Of a DNA stretch of 64,000 nt, positions 45,705 through 54,938 are shown one piece after another. This DNA is from Prevotella sp. (GTDB lineage Bacteria > Bacteroidota > Bacteroidia > Bacteroidales > Dysgonomonadaceae), in assembly GCA_031285905.1 (NCBI GenBank), contig JAITVH010000152.1, positions 1-64,000 of the forward strand. Direction: 5' to 3'. The notes beneath the pieces are model-generated. The model was not told the DNA's origin and did not search any database. It saw only the letters and a list, made by a program, of their open reading frames with translations. The translations under genes were made by a program, and so were the position numbers. How positions within the stretch are numbered: position 1 is the first letter of the stretch; each line of letters opens with the position of its first letter.

Positions 45705-48347
45705 ATGAAAAAATGCTTATTATTAGCCTTAATCTTCTTATCATTTAATCTTACGGGATTTGCACAGGGAAAACCTCTGAACCTTAAGTGTGAGTACCTG
45801 ATTAACCCTTTAGGCATCGATTCGCCAAATCCCAGACTGACATGGAGTATCGATGATTCGCGCGAAGGTGCCAAACAAACAGCCTATCAGATTATTGTAG
45901 GTAAGGACTCTACGCAAGTCGTTAATGGACAAGGACAAATATGGGATACACGCAAAGTTGCTTCGGATAATGTTTTAGTAACATATGCCGGAAAAGAACT
46001 GGAACCTTTTACTCGTTATTACTGGAAAGTTAACACATGGGATAAGGATGGTAGCCAGAGTTCATCAAACATTCAATCTTTCGAAACAGGGATGATGGAT
46101 ATTAGCAACTGGACAGGTGCATGGATCGGGGATGGAGGTGATAAAGAGTATGAGCCTGCTCCATATTTCCGCAAAGCATTTGAAGCTAAAAAAACAATAA
46201 AATCGGTCCGGGCATATATCTGTGCCGCAGGCCTTTACGAATTATATGTTAATGGTGAGAAAATCGGCAATCACAGGCTCGATCCTATGTACACCCGTTT
46301 TGACAGGCGCAACTACTATGTGACATATGATGTGACATCACAAATGCAGCAAGGGAAGAATGCAATAGGCGTTTTACTTGGAAATGGCTGGTATAATCAT
46401 CAGTCTATCGGCGTATGGGATTTCCATAATGCACCCTGGCGCAACCGTCCGCGGTTTGTTATGGATCTACGCATAACATATACTGATGGTACAGTGGAAA
46501 CCATACCGACAGAAAGGGATTGGAGAACTTCTTCGGGAGAACTTATTTTCAACAGTATATATACAGCCGAGCATTACGATGCCAGGTTAAAGCATGAAGG
46601 ATGGAATACACCTGATTTTGATGATTCTAAATGGCATGGCGTAGGGTATCGTGGTACTCCGTCGCAGAATATTGTTGCTCAACAAATACAACCTATCAGA
46701 AATGTAGAGGAGATACCGGCAAAAACAGTAAAGCAGTTGAATGACACCACTTATTTGTTCGATTTTGAGCGGAATATGTCGGGGGTAACGCGTTTCAGGA
46801 TATCGGGTGATGAAGGAACCGTAGTGAAACTGAAACATGGGGAACGCCTTTATGACAATGGCTATCTCGATATGAGAAACATCGATGTATATTATAGAGG
46901 TGACCGCGAAAAAGACCCGTTCCAGACAGATGTGTATATCCTTTCAGGAAAGGGTGAAGAAGAGTTTATGCCGAAATTCAATTATAAAGGTTTCAGATAT
47001 GTAGAAGTAATAAGCAGTAAGCCCCTTACTCTGAATGAAAGTAACCTGACAGCCTATTTTATGCATAGTGATGTACCACCAATTGGGAAAATCAAAACGA
47101 ATAACGAACTGTTTAACAGGCTTTGGTGGGCGACAAACAATGCTTATTTGTCTAACCTGATGGGATATCCTACCGATTGCCCGCAACGTGAAAAGAACGG
47201 TTGGACAGGTGACGGACATTTTGCTATAGAAACAGCTTTATACAATTTCGATGGAATTACCGTATATGAAAAATGGTTGGCAGATCACCGCGACGAACAA
47301 CAACCGAATGGTGTATTACCCGATATAATACCAACAGGGGGCTGGGGATATGGCACTGATAACGGGTTGGACTGGACAAGCACAATCGCTATTATTCCAT
47401 GGAATATATATATGTTCTATGGAGATAGTAAATTATTAGCAGATTGTTATGAAAATATCAAGCGCTATGTAAATTATGTAAACCGCATTGCTCCTACAGG
47501 GTTAACATCGTGGGGACGCGGCGACTGGGTTCCTGTAAAATCACATTCTAACAAGGAACTGACATCGTCTACTTATTTCTACGTAGACACTAAAATATTA
47601 GCTAATGCAGCCAAACTATTTGGTAAAGAAGATGATTACAACTATTACTCAGGTCTGGCTGAAAAAATAAGAAATGCCATTAATGATAAGTATCTGAACA
47701 AGGAAACCGCTATCTATGCCAGCGGTACCCAGACAGAACAGAGTGTTCCGTTGCAATGGGGAATTGTTCCTGAAGAGTTGAAAGTAAAAGCTGCTGAACA
47801 ACTGGCAAAGAAAGTTGAAGAAGCCGGATTCCATCTCGATGTAGGTGTATTGGGAGCAAAAGCCATCCTGAATGCATTGAGCGAAAACGGGCAGGCAGAA
47901 GCTGCTTATAAAGTGGCTGCACAAGATACATACCCTTCGTGGGGCTGGTGGATTGTAAACGGAGCCACTACCCTGCTCGAAAATTGGGATTTACAGGCAG
48001 AACGTGATATTTCGGACAATCATATGATGTTTGGCGAAATAGGCGGATGGTTCTTTAAAGGGCTGGGGGGTATTTTTCCAGATCATAAGCAACCCGGATT
48101 TAAACATATACTGTTAAAACCGAATTTTGTAGGATTAACCCAATTTGAAGCGGAATATGACTCTCCATATGGTAAAATCATCTCTAAATGGGAACGCAAA
48201 AAGAATAATGTGACATATGAAGTTACAGTACCTGCAAACAGTTCAGCTACTTTCTTCCTGCCGGACGATATAAAAGGAGAAGAACGCTCCATTAATCTGG
48301 ATGCAGGAAAACATGTTTTAAAACTGAATATTGTAAAGAAAAAGTAA
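45705..48347 (+). CDS. Alpha-L-rhamnosidase (GH78), secreted
   Basis: This 880-residue protein has a signal peptide (IFLSFNLTGFAQG). The domains fit a GH78 enzyme: an N-terminal Fn3-like beta domain (NPRLTWS, about residues 25-120), the Bac_rhamnosid_N domain (about 145-330), a further beta domain, and the (alpha/alpha)6 barrel (about 460-780). The barrel has the typical TDCPQREKNGWTGD block near residue 500, which holds catalytic acidic residues. A C-terminal beta sandwich finishes it. The enzyme removes terminal alpha-L-rhamnose from plant or bacterial glycans. It has its own promoter. Confidence 0.95.
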   Translation: MKKCLLLALIFLSFNLTGFAQGKPLNLKCEYLINPLGIDSPNPRLTWSIDDSREGAKQTAYQIIVGKDSTQVVNGQGQIWDTRKVASDNVLVTYAGKELEPFTRYYWKVNTWDKDGSQSSSNIQSFETGMMDISNWTGAWIGDGGDKEYEPAPYFRKAFEAKKTIKSVRAYICAAGLYELYVNGEKIGNHRLDPMYTRFDRRNYYVTYDVTSQMQQGKNAIGVLLGNGWYNHQSIGVWDFHNAPWRNRPRFVMDLRITYTDGTVETIPTERDWRTSSGELIFNSIYTAEHYDARLKHEGWNTPDFDDSKWHGVGYRGTPSQNIVAQQIQPIRNVEEIPAKTVKQLNDTTYLFDFERNMSGVTRFRISGDEGTVVKLKHGERLYDNGYLDMRNIDVYYRGDREKDPFQTDVYILSGKGEEEFMPKFNYKGFRYVEVISSKPLTLNESNLTAYFMHSDVPPIGKIKTNNELFNRLWWATNNAYLSNLMGYPTDCPQREKNGWTGDGHFAIETALYNFDGITVYEKWLADHRDEQQPNGVLPDIIPTGGWGYGTDNGLDWTSTIAIIPWNIYMFYGDSKLLADCYENIKRYVNYVNRIAPTGLTSWGRGDWVPVKSHSNKELTSSTYFYVDTKILANAAKLFGKEDDYNYYSGLAEKIRNAINDKYLNKETAIYASGTQTEQSVPLQWGIVPEELKVKAAEQLAKKVEEAGFHLDVGVLGAKAILNALSENGQAEAAYKVAAQDTYPSWGWWIVNGATTLLENWDLQAERDISDNHMMFGEIGGWFFKGLGGIFPDHKQPGFKHILLKPNFVGLTQFEAEYDSPYGKIISKWERKKNNVTYEVTVPANSSATFFLPDDIKGEERSINLDAGKHVLKLNIVKKK

Positions 48348-48374
48348 TTTTTGTACGAAATTTTATATATTTTC

Positions 48375-48461
48375 GCTTTGTCATAACAAAGCAGAACGTA
48401 TAATCTGGAAAATGCTTATGACTATACATCCTTTTTTGAGATGATAGACATAAGCATTTTC
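48375..48461. terminator. Two hairpins after the rhamnosidase gene
   Basis: GCTTTGT/ACAAAGC (48375-48381 with 48386-48392, loop CATA) is perfect, and a second perfect 13-bp stem (48408-48420 with 48449-48461) has a 28-base loop. Neither has a strong T-run. They may end the rhamnosidase mRNA or shape the next gene's leader. Confidence 0.5.
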
Positions 48462-48517
48462 GCATAATCTAAGACTATTTATTAATTTATAATACCTCAC
48501 CCCAAATTAAAGTAACT

Positions 48518-49636
48518 ATGAAATTAATTCTATCTGTTTTATTATTGTTTGGAAGTATTTCGGCGGGTATGGCAAAAGATGTGCCAACGAATGTTGCTGA
48601 ATTAATCGACAATAATGCTGAAACCTGTTATACAGGAGTAAAAGGAAAAAACAAACTGGTTTTTGATGTAAAATTCGATGCTCCTATGCTGAGCTACAAA
48701 GTTTTCTCGGCAGACGATGATTCGAAACACGACCCGGTGGAATGGGTACTGAAAGGCTCGAATGACGGCAAGAAATGGAAAACCGTGGATGAACGTAAGG
48801 GACAAATATTTTGTGCACGTTATCAGGAAGCATTGTGCGTTGTAGAAAATCCGGCGGCTTATAAAAAATATATGCTGGAAATTACTGCAGCAAATAAAGA
48901 AATATTGAAAGTAGCTGATGTACAGTTCTTTGATAAAAATCTGATGAAAGGATGGGAAGATTTTAAATATCCTACTATAAACTTTATAGATAAGGCAGAA
49001 GGGACAGAAGGCAGCAAACTTTATAAAACATTGGTACAAAATCCGGATGAATACATCAAGTTTCATGCCCGTAAAGTTGCTGAAATATTGTATTACACAG
49101 CAGATGACCAGATGGTGGACGTGCAAAACATAAGATATACACTTGAAGATACTGACGGAATATCAGCTAAAGGAGGGAATTCTCCACGGATTAACATATT
49201 CTACAGTACACGCCATATAGAAAATTCAGCTCATGAATCTATGTATAAGCTTGATTTTGAAACACGTGGCGTACTTTATCACGAATTAGTACATGGTTAT
49301 CAATTTGAGCCGAAAGGGGTTGGTAATTATGGTAATAATAAAATATTCTGGTCTTGTATCGAAGGTCTCGCAGATGGAGTCAGAGCAGAATCAGGTCACT
49401 TTGATATGAAAACCCGCCGTCCGGGAGGAAACTGGATGGACGGCTACCGTACTACGGGATTTTTCATCCAATGGCTTAAGACTAAAGATCCTGATGCCAT
49501 CCGCAAATTCCATCTTTCGGTAAGAGACCTTGAAGTATGGGGTTGGGATGAAGCTATGAAATATATGTTTGGCTCAGAGGCAACTATTGAAGGGCTTTGG
49601 AATGAATACCAGGATTTTTTAAAGGCAGGAAACTGA
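48518..49636 (+). CDS. Basic secretory protein (BSP)-type metallopeptidase, secreted
   Basis: This 372-residue protein has a signal peptide ending near GMAKDVP. The N-terminal half (about 25-145) looks like a discoidin/F5-8C-like beta domain (VEWVLKGSNDGKKW). The C-terminal half holds the zinc motif HELVH at residues 255-259, followed by FWSCIEGLADGVRAESG. This pattern is typical of the plant-derived BSP family, widespread in glycan-degrading Bacteroidota, where the function is not well known. The gene follows a GH78 and precedes the second GH92, so it likely belongs to the glycan-degradation cluster. Repeats A3 and C1 follow its 3' end. Confidence 0.85.
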   Translation: MKLILSVLLLFGSISAGMAKDVPTNVAELIDNNAETCYTGVKGKNKLVFDVKFDAPMLSYKVFSADDDSKHDPVEWVLKGSNDGKKWKTVDERKGQIFCARYQEALCVVENPAAYKKYMLEITAANKEILKVADVQFFDKNLMKGWEDFKYPTINFIDKAEGTEGSKLYKTLVQNPDEYIKFHARKVAEILYYTADDQMVDVQNIRYTLEDTDGISAKGGNSPRINIFYSTRHIENSAHESMYKLDFETRGVLYHELVHGYQFEPKGVGNYGNNKIFWSCIEGLADGVRAESGHFDMKTRRPGGNWMDGYRTTGFFIQWLKTKDPDAIRKFHLSVRDLEVWGWDEAMKYMFGSEATIEGLWNEYQDFLKAGN

Positions 49637-49660
49637 AAATTCTGATCTTTTTTTTTCGAA

Positions 49661-49776
49661 TTTATCTATAGTATATCGATGAACTAATTAGTCAATATGT
49701 CGATGTGCCAATGAGATAAAAAAGGTCTTTGAAAAAGTTGAGAAATGTGTAACCTTTGTTACCTTTTAGTTAAAAA
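49661..49776 (+). repeat. Dispersed repeat family A, copy A3
   Basis: Starts TTTATCTATAG, with the same front module of about 55 bp as copy A1 (49661-49715). After 24 bp of extra sequence it has the core GTAACCTTTGTTACC and TTTTAGTTAAAA (49746-49775). It lies downstream of the BSP gene and upstream of the second GH92. Confidence 0.85.
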
Positions 49777-49785
49777 TCATACTAT

Positions 49786-49853
49786 TGTCATGCTGAGGGA
49801 CGAAGCATCTCGTTTGGATAAAAGGGGGATCCTTCACTTCGTTCAGGATGACA
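49786..49853 (+). repeat. Dispersed repeat family C, copy C1
   Basis: The element begins TGTCATGCTGAGGGACGAAG and ends CTTCGTTCAGGATGACA (inverted repeat ends). This type of repeat is widely seen in Bacteroidota intergenic regions. It lies between A3 and A4. Confidence 0.8.
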
Positions 49854-49890
49854 GAGAGAAAATAAAAAAGCTATCAGCTAATAGCCAAAA

Positions 49891-49950
49891 GTGTAACCTT
49901 TACATACGCTACGCTCCTGTGACCGTTGGTTGTCACCTTTTAGTTAAAAT
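49891..49950 (+). repeat. Dispersed repeat family A, variant copy A4
   Basis: It starts with GTGTAACCTTT and ends with TTGTCACCTTTTAGTTAAAAT, but about 28 extra bases lie between the two halves. Together these contain a GTGAC...GTCAC hairpin. The tail is identical to the other copies. Confidence 0.75.
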
Positions 49951-49996
49951 GAAATATTGAATAATTCTTATTAGATTGAATATTAATAATATATTA

Positions 49997-52315
49997 ATGA
50001 AAAAAACAACACTTGTATTTTCCTTATTATTAACGGCTGTTGCTGTTACTGGTCAGGAAAAAACTTCATATGTAGATCCATTCATCGGAACTGTGAAGAT
50101 GGGCCATACATTCCCCGGAGCATGTGTCCCTCACGGAATAGTGCAATTAAGTCCTGATACAGATACAATACCACAAAACATAAATGGAGTTTATAATACC
50201 CCCACTTATAAATATTGTGCAGGATATCAGCACGATGACAAAACCATTGTAGGGTTTAGCCATACACATTTTAGCGGTACAGGGCATTCCGATTTGGGAG
50301 ATATTCTCATTATGCCTGTAACCGGTAAGTTAAAATTCAACCCTGGAACAGCGGATAATCCTGATTCAGGCTATCGTTCCCGTTATTCCAACAATACAGA
50401 GAAAGCTCATCCGGGATACTATGAGGTAGTGTTGGATGACTATAAGGTAAAAGTACAACTAACAGCAACTGAGCGTGTCGGTGTGCACAAATACTCCTTT
50501 CCATCGGGAGAAGAGCAGAAAATCATACTCGATTTGGTACATGGTATTTATAATTACGATGGCAAAGTGCTATGGGCAAGTATGCGTGTAGAAAATGAAA
50601 CATTAATCACCGGCTACCGTATTACAAACGGTTGGGCACGTGAAAATTATACTTATTTTGCCATCTCTCTTTCCAAACCGATCAAAAACTATGGATATGT
50701 GGATAGGGAAAAACCAAAATACGTTGGTTTCTGGAGGAAATTCAATCTGCAAAACAACTTTCCGGAAATAGCGGGAAGGAAAATCGTATCTCATTTCGAA
50801 TTCGGGAATGATAATTCGCCTCTTGTTATCAAAGTGGCTTTGTCTGCAGTGAGCACACAAGGAGCATTGAAAAACCTTGAAGCAGAAGCTAAAAACAAAA
50901 GTTTTGAGGAAATAGCAGAAAATGCCCTGGCTAAATGGGAGAAAGAGCTAAATGTTATCGATATAGAAGGAACTGAAGATCAGAAGACAATGTTCTATAC
51001 TTCGCTTTACCATACGATGATCAATCCATCGGTATATATGGATGTGGACGGCCAATACAGGGGTATAGACCATAATATACATCAGGCGAACGGATTTACG
51101 AACTATACTGTCTTTTCCGTATGGGATACATACAGGGCGCTCCATCCTTTGTTTAATATTATCAACCGTGAGCGCAGCAAAGATATTGTAAATTCTATGA
51201 TAGCCCACTATGAGCAAAGCGTACATAAGGCACTTCCTGTATGGTCGCATATGGGGAATGAAAACTGGTGTATGATCGGTTATCATTCTGTATCGGTATT
51301 AGCAGATGCTATCGACAAAGGTATAGCGATTGATAAGTCGAAAGCACTAGAGGCAATGGTTAATAGTTCGAATGTTGATTACTATGACGGGACAGGCGAA
51401 TATAAACGTCTTGGATATGTACCATACGATAAGAATGGTAGTGGTTCGTCTATAACACTAGAATATTCGTATGACGATTGGACGATACATAATACTGCTT
51501 TAAATAACGGAAAATCAGATATTTCAGAGCAGTACAAGAAACGTGCATTGAATTATCAAAATGTATTCGATCCCGAATTACAATTTGTAAGGGCAAGAAA
51601 GAGTGATGGTAACTGGAAAAGCCCATTCAGCCTACTAAACACACACGGCGAAGGGTTTATTGAAGGAAACTCATGGAACTATTCGTTCTATGTGCCGCAT
51701 GATGTAGATGGCTTGATAAAAGAGATGGGTGGAGACAAACAATTTACGCAGCGCCTCGATTCTATCTTTACCATGCATTTACCTGACAAGTTCTTTGAAG
51801 ATACGGAAGATGTAACACGTGAAGGTATCATGGGTAATTATGTACATGGAAATGAACCAAGCCATCATATAGCCTATTTATACGCATGGACCGGTCAGCC
51901 TTGGAAAACTCAACACTGGGTACGCGAAATTATGAACCGTATGTATAAGAATTCAATAGATGGGTTGTGCGGTAATGATGATTGCGGACAAATGTCAGCA
52001 TGGTATATTTTCTCTGCAATGGGATTCTATCCTGTATGTCCAGGATCGAACCAGTATATCCTTGGCGCTCCGTACCTGCCATATATGAAAATCAGGGTTG
52101 GTGACGGCAAATATCTGGAAATAAAGGCTGATAAAATAAGTGATAAAATGTGCTATGTGAAGTCAGTGAAGCTAAATGGGAAACCATACACAAAAGCTTA
52201 TATCACATACGACGATATCAAGGATGGTGCTGAGCTGAGCTTTGAAATGACATCGAGTCCTAATAAGAAACGGTTGTATAAAGGTGAGGATAGGCCTTAC
52301 TCTTTATCGAAGTAA
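49997..52315 (+). CDS. GH92 family glycoside hydrolase, secreted (second copy)
   Basis: This 772-residue protein has a signal peptide (SLLLTAVAVTGQ) and no lipobox, unlike the GH92 at 5445. The mature start is SYVDPFIGTVKMGHTFPGACVPHG (typical FPGA/PHG start of GH92). The acid motif is IEGNSWNY with Glu near residue 556, and NDDCGQMSAWY is at about residues 660-671, as in classical family members. It should remove alpha-linked mannose from N-glycans or mannans, with calcium as cofactor. The ATG at 49997 is favoured over the longer 49976 start. It lies behind a block of three repeats and is followed by a terminator. Confidence 0.95.
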   Translation: MKKTTLVFSLLLTAVAVTGQEKTSYVDPFIGTVKMGHTFPGACVPHGIVQLSPDTDTIPQNINGVYNTPTYKYCAGYQHDDKTIVGFSHTHFSGTGHSDLGDILIMPVTGKLKFNPGTADNPDSGYRSRYSNNTEKAHPGYYEVVLDDYKVKVQLTATERVGVHKYSFPSGEEQKIILDLVHGIYNYDGKVLWASMRVENETLITGYRITNGWARENYTYFAISLSKPIKNYGYVDREKPKYVGFWRKFNLQNNFPEIAGRKIVSHFEFGNDNSPLVIKVALSAVSTQGALKNLEAEAKNKSFEEIAENALAKWEKELNVIDIEGTEDQKTMFYTSLYHTMINPSVYMDVDGQYRGIDHNIHQANGFTNYTVFSVWDTYRALHPLFNIINRERSKDIVNSMIAHYEQSVHKALPVWSHMGNENWCMIGYHSVSVLADAIDKGIAIDKSKALEAMVNSSNVDYYDGTGEYKRLGYVPYDKNGSGSSITLEYSYDDWTIHNTALNNGKSDISEQYKKRALNYQNVFDPELQFVRARKSDGNWKSPFSLLNTHGEGFIEGNSWNYSFYVPHDVDGLIKEMGGDKQFTQRLDSIFTMHLPDKFFEDTEDVTREGIMGNYVHGNEPSHHIAYLYAWTGQPWKTQHWVREIMNRMYKNSIDGLCGNDDCGQMSAWYIFSAMGFYPVCPGSNQYILGAPYLPYMKIRVGDGKYLEIKADKISDKMCYVKSVKLNGKPYTKAYITYDDIKDGAELSFEMTSSPNKKRLYKGEDRPYSLSK

Positions 52316-52345
52316 AGCTGTATCTGATAGGGCAAATATTAAAAG

Positions 52346-52370
52346 CAGGAATCAAAAAAAACGATTCCTG
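52346..52370 (+). terminator. Intrinsic terminator of the second GH92
   Basis: CAGGAATC (52346-52353) pairs perfectly with GATTCCTG (52363-52370), followed by TTTTG. Confidence 0.75.
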
Positions 52371-52427
52371 TTTTGTATTATGCTGAGTTTTATTATCTTT
52401 AACTCATTAACTATAAAATTGATATGT

Positions 52428-53021
52428 ATGAAAACTTATAGAACACTTATGATTACATGTCTGTTGTTATTAGCTTCTCAGTTTTCTTTCTCGCAGACAT
52501 ACAGTTCCATTGTTTCTGATAAAGAGATATATGATTTTCTGAATTGGCAGACTAAGTTGATTACTGAATCTGAAAAGAAACTATATGGAAAGAATAGAAC
52601 GGTAATAGTTGATATATTACCGTGGGATAGTGCGAACTTTATCAATATGTATAAAGATATATTCCCTGATAGGGAGTATTACGATCTGGATGATAAGTAT
52701 ATCTTTAAAACAAATAAGAAACTAAACGAATTCTTTACACAAGAGAACAAGGATTATTTGTTTAAGCAGTTTACATCTATCACAAATGCCGTTTGGCAAA
52801 AGAAGTTTGATAGTGGTAAACTGGTAAATAAAGATAATATCTATACACCATTTTACTACTATTATTCTATCCCTCTGTTTTCTAAAGACCGAAAATATGT
52901 AATCTTTCAGATGCACTATTATTGTGGGGAACAATGTGGTCGTGGGGGATATTATATATATAGATCTGCCGGGAATAAACAATGGATGCTGGTCACAGAA
53001 ATTAATACATGGGTATTATAA
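52428..53021 (+). CDS. Secreted protein of unknown function
   Basis: This 197-residue protein has a signal peptide (LLLLASQFSFSQ). The mature part is rich in Tyr, Lys and Asp and shows no motif I recognise. It contains FYYYYSIPLFSKDRKYVIF and a short Cys pair region (YYCGEQCGRGG). The pair of cysteines four residues apart may form a disulfide. The ATG at 52428 is chosen because it begins the signal peptide; an in-frame start at 52284 overlaps the GH92 gene. No function is proposed. Confidence 0.7.
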   Translation: MKTYRTLMITCLLLLASQFSFSQTYSSIVSDKEIYDFLNWQTKLITESEKKLYGKNRTVIVDILPWDSANFINMYKDIFPDREYYDLDDKYIFKTNKKLNEFFTQENKDYLFKQFTSITNAVWQKKFDSGKLVNKDNIYTPFYYYYSIPLFSKDRKYVIFQMHYYCGEQCGRGGYYIYRSAGNKQWMLVTEINTWVL

Positions 53022-53031
53022 TGAATTAACA

Positions 53032-53061
53032 TTGTTTTTTAGGATCCAATTTTTATCTTTG
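53032..53061 (+). promoter_or_regulatory. Promoter of the lipoprotein at 53090
   Basis: TTG (53032-53034) followed after exactly 19 bases by TATCTTTG (53054-53061). The start codon is 29 bases downstream of the -7 box. Confidence 0.65.
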
Positions 53062-53089
53062 CGTAATCTAACTCACAACTGTATTTATT

Positions 53090-53926
53090 ATGAATAAACA
53101 ATTACCTCTATTATCCCTTGCAATCCTATTATTGTTCTCATGTAAGCAAAAAAGCATTGATATTCATGAAGATGATATTCTATGTAAAATAACATCTCAT
53201 ACCGAAAACGCCACAGTGGAGAATGGTAAGGAAACTTTCATATCAGCGAATATCGACTCGCAAAATAATACAATTAAGAACGTATCCTTTTACTTTAACG
53301 GAGTATTGATTGATAGCGTAAAGAATGCCCCATATGAGCTGCGGGATACTATCTCAAACTTTCTTCCGGGGAAAAGTGTCATATCTGTTGTTGCCACTTC
53401 AGCTTCAGGAAAAGAATATAAAGATGAAATTAACGTCAATTTTAAAATTAACCTAAGAGATAGATATCAAGGAGGGCGTGTATTTAAACTGTCAGAAGAT
53501 GGCAAACATGGCTTAATAGTTTCAGAAGAAGATATGGAAGGAGGCACTCTCTTTGGCAAATTTTTGTATGATGGCTCTAATAAAAGGATAACCGCTGCAA
53601 CAAATATGGGTGATGGTAAAGCTAATACCCAGAGTTTTGTAAAACAATACTCATCATCGGAGACTGCATATGCTGCTATAGCCTGCAATAATTACAGAGG
53701 TGGAGGGTATAAAGACTGGTATTTGCCTTCGCATGATGAGTTGGCTATTTTAGCCAATTTCTCTGATTTGATGGGTGAGTTAAGTTTTGACAATTATCGT
53801 TTCTGGTCATCTACAGAGGCTATGCTAGAAATAGATAGTGCCTATGCTTTAGATCTTGAAACTTCTGAGATGATACTGATCAAGAAAGTTTATTTATTAA
53901 GAGCCAGAGCTATCAGGCAGTTCTAA
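53090..53926 (+). CDS. Lipoprotein with Ig-like and Lcl-type C-terminal domain
   Basis: This 278-residue protein has a lipobox (LLLFSC). Residues about 30-125 form a bacterial Ig-like domain (NVSFYFNGVLIDSVKNAPYE). The C-terminal half has the DUF1566/Lcl pattern: GGGYKDWYLPSHDELAIL near residue 203, and RFWSSTEA near 240, then ARAIRQF at the end. Such domains are related to C-type-lectin-like or adhesin folds and occur in surface lipoproteins. The natural partner is unknown. It is convergent with the CDF gene and overlaps it by 4 bases. Confidence 0.8.
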   Translation: MNKQLPLLSLAILLLFSCKQKSIDIHEDDILCKITSHTENATVENGKETFISANIDSQNNTIKNVSFYFNGVLIDSVKNAPYELRDTISNFLPGKSVISVVATSASGKEYKDEINVNFKINLRDRYQGGRVFKLSEDGKHGLIVSEEDMEGGTLFGKFLYDGSNKRITAATNMGDGKANTQSFVKQYSSSETAYAAIACNNYRGGGYKDWYLPSHDELAILANFSDLMGELSFDNYRFWSSTEAMLEIDSAYALDLETSEMILIKKVYLLRARAIRQF

Positions 53927-54846
53927 TTGCATGATTCCTCATAAGGACATAATTCTCTACTTTCCATTTGAATAGTGATATGTTTTATGCCAAACGTTTT
54001 ATTTATAGTACGTTTGGCTTTTTCTAATATTTGATCTCTATCAGAGTCCTGTTTAACTTTAAGATGAACAGTCATAACAGAGAAGTCAGATGTTATCATC
54101 CATATATGTAAATCATGGATATCTTCTACTCCCTCAATTGATTTTAGGAGCTTAATCATTTCGTCAGAGTCAATATTTGAAGGCTTGGCTTCCATAAGTA
54201 TATTTACGGATTCTTTAAGCACATGCCATCCGCTATAAAGAACCAAAATAGAGACAATCATACTAGCAATAGAATCAGCAATAAACCAGTCAAATAAGAT
54301 AATAAGCACTGCTGCTATAATTGCTCCTACAGAGCCTAAGAGATCTCCGATTACATGTAAGAATGCGCTCCTAATATTTAAGTTTTCTTTAGTCGATCCC
54401 TGAGAATGAAGAATCCATGCTACAAATATATTAATCAGTAGACCAATAGTGGATATAATGATCATCCCTTTTCCCATAACCTGAGGAGGCGATGAAAGAC
54501 GTTCTATTGCTTCTTTAAATATAAATAGGGCTAACAGAACTAATACTATCCCATTCAGAAGAGCGGCCAGAATCTCAAACCGTTTATAACCATAGGTCTT
54601 GGAAGGAGTTGCTGCTCTTGCTCCGAAAATAAGTGCACTTAAACTTAAGCCTAAAGCGACTGCATCACTTAACATATGGCCCGCATCTGAAATCAATGCA
54701 AGGCTATGAGTAAGATACCCTCCTATAAACTCAATGAACATAAAACTGGCAATAAGTATGAAGCTTATTGTCAATGCTTTTTTGTTAGCATTATGAGAAT
54801 GACTATGTCCGGTATGAGAATGTGAGTGATTATGATTGTGCTCCAT
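53923..54846 (-). CDS. Cation diffusion facilitator (CDF) transporter
   Basis: This 307-residue protein starts with a His-rich segment (HNHNHSHSHTGHSHSH), a typical metal-binding N-terminus. Six hydrophobic segments follow, with the metal-binding DAGHMLSDAV (TM2) and HVIGDLLGSVG (TM5). A cytoplasmic C-terminal domain (about 215-300) has HDLHIW, the usual metal-binding fold. The protein exports zinc, cobalt or related divalent cations against protons. It is convergent with the preceding lipoprotein gene. Confidence 0.95.
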   Translation of the reverse strand: MEHNHNHSHSHTGHSHSHNANKKALTISFILIASFMFIEFIGGYLTHSLALISDAGHMLSDAVALGLSLSALIFGARAATPSKTYGYKRFEILAALLNGIVLVLLALFIFKEAIERLSSPPQVMGKGMIIISTIGLLINIFVAWILHSQGSTKENLNIRSAFLHVIGDLLGSVGAIIAAVLIILFDWFIADSIASMIVSILVLYSGWHVLKESVNILMEAKPSNIDSDEMIKLLKSIEGVEDIHDLHIWMITSDFSVMTVHLKVKQDSDRDQILEKAKRTINKTFGIKHITIQMESRELCPYEESCN

Positions 54847-54874
54847 GCCGTTATTTAGAATTGTTTAAAATTAG

Positions 54875-54911
54875 AAAACAGGAGTAAAGTTAAATCTTTT
54901 TCTCCTGTTTT
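54875..54911 (-). terminator. Intrinsic terminator of rho
   Basis: A perfect 10-bp stem (54875-54884 with 54902-54911), AAAACAGGAG/CTCCTGTTTT. It lies 28 bases after the rho stop codon on the minus strand, with T-rich flanks. Confidence 0.8.
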
Positions 54912-54938
54912 CTGTATTTTTATGAAGTTTATTGAATA

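Noticed and set aside
48602-49126. Minus-strand ORF of 174 codons
   Set aside because: It lies wholly antisense inside the BSP peptidase gene, is Phe/Ile/His-rich in a non-protein-like way and has no domain.
49745-49960. Plus-strand ORF of 71 codons
   Set aside because: It is made of repeat sequences A3, C1 and A4 and has no independent coding signal.
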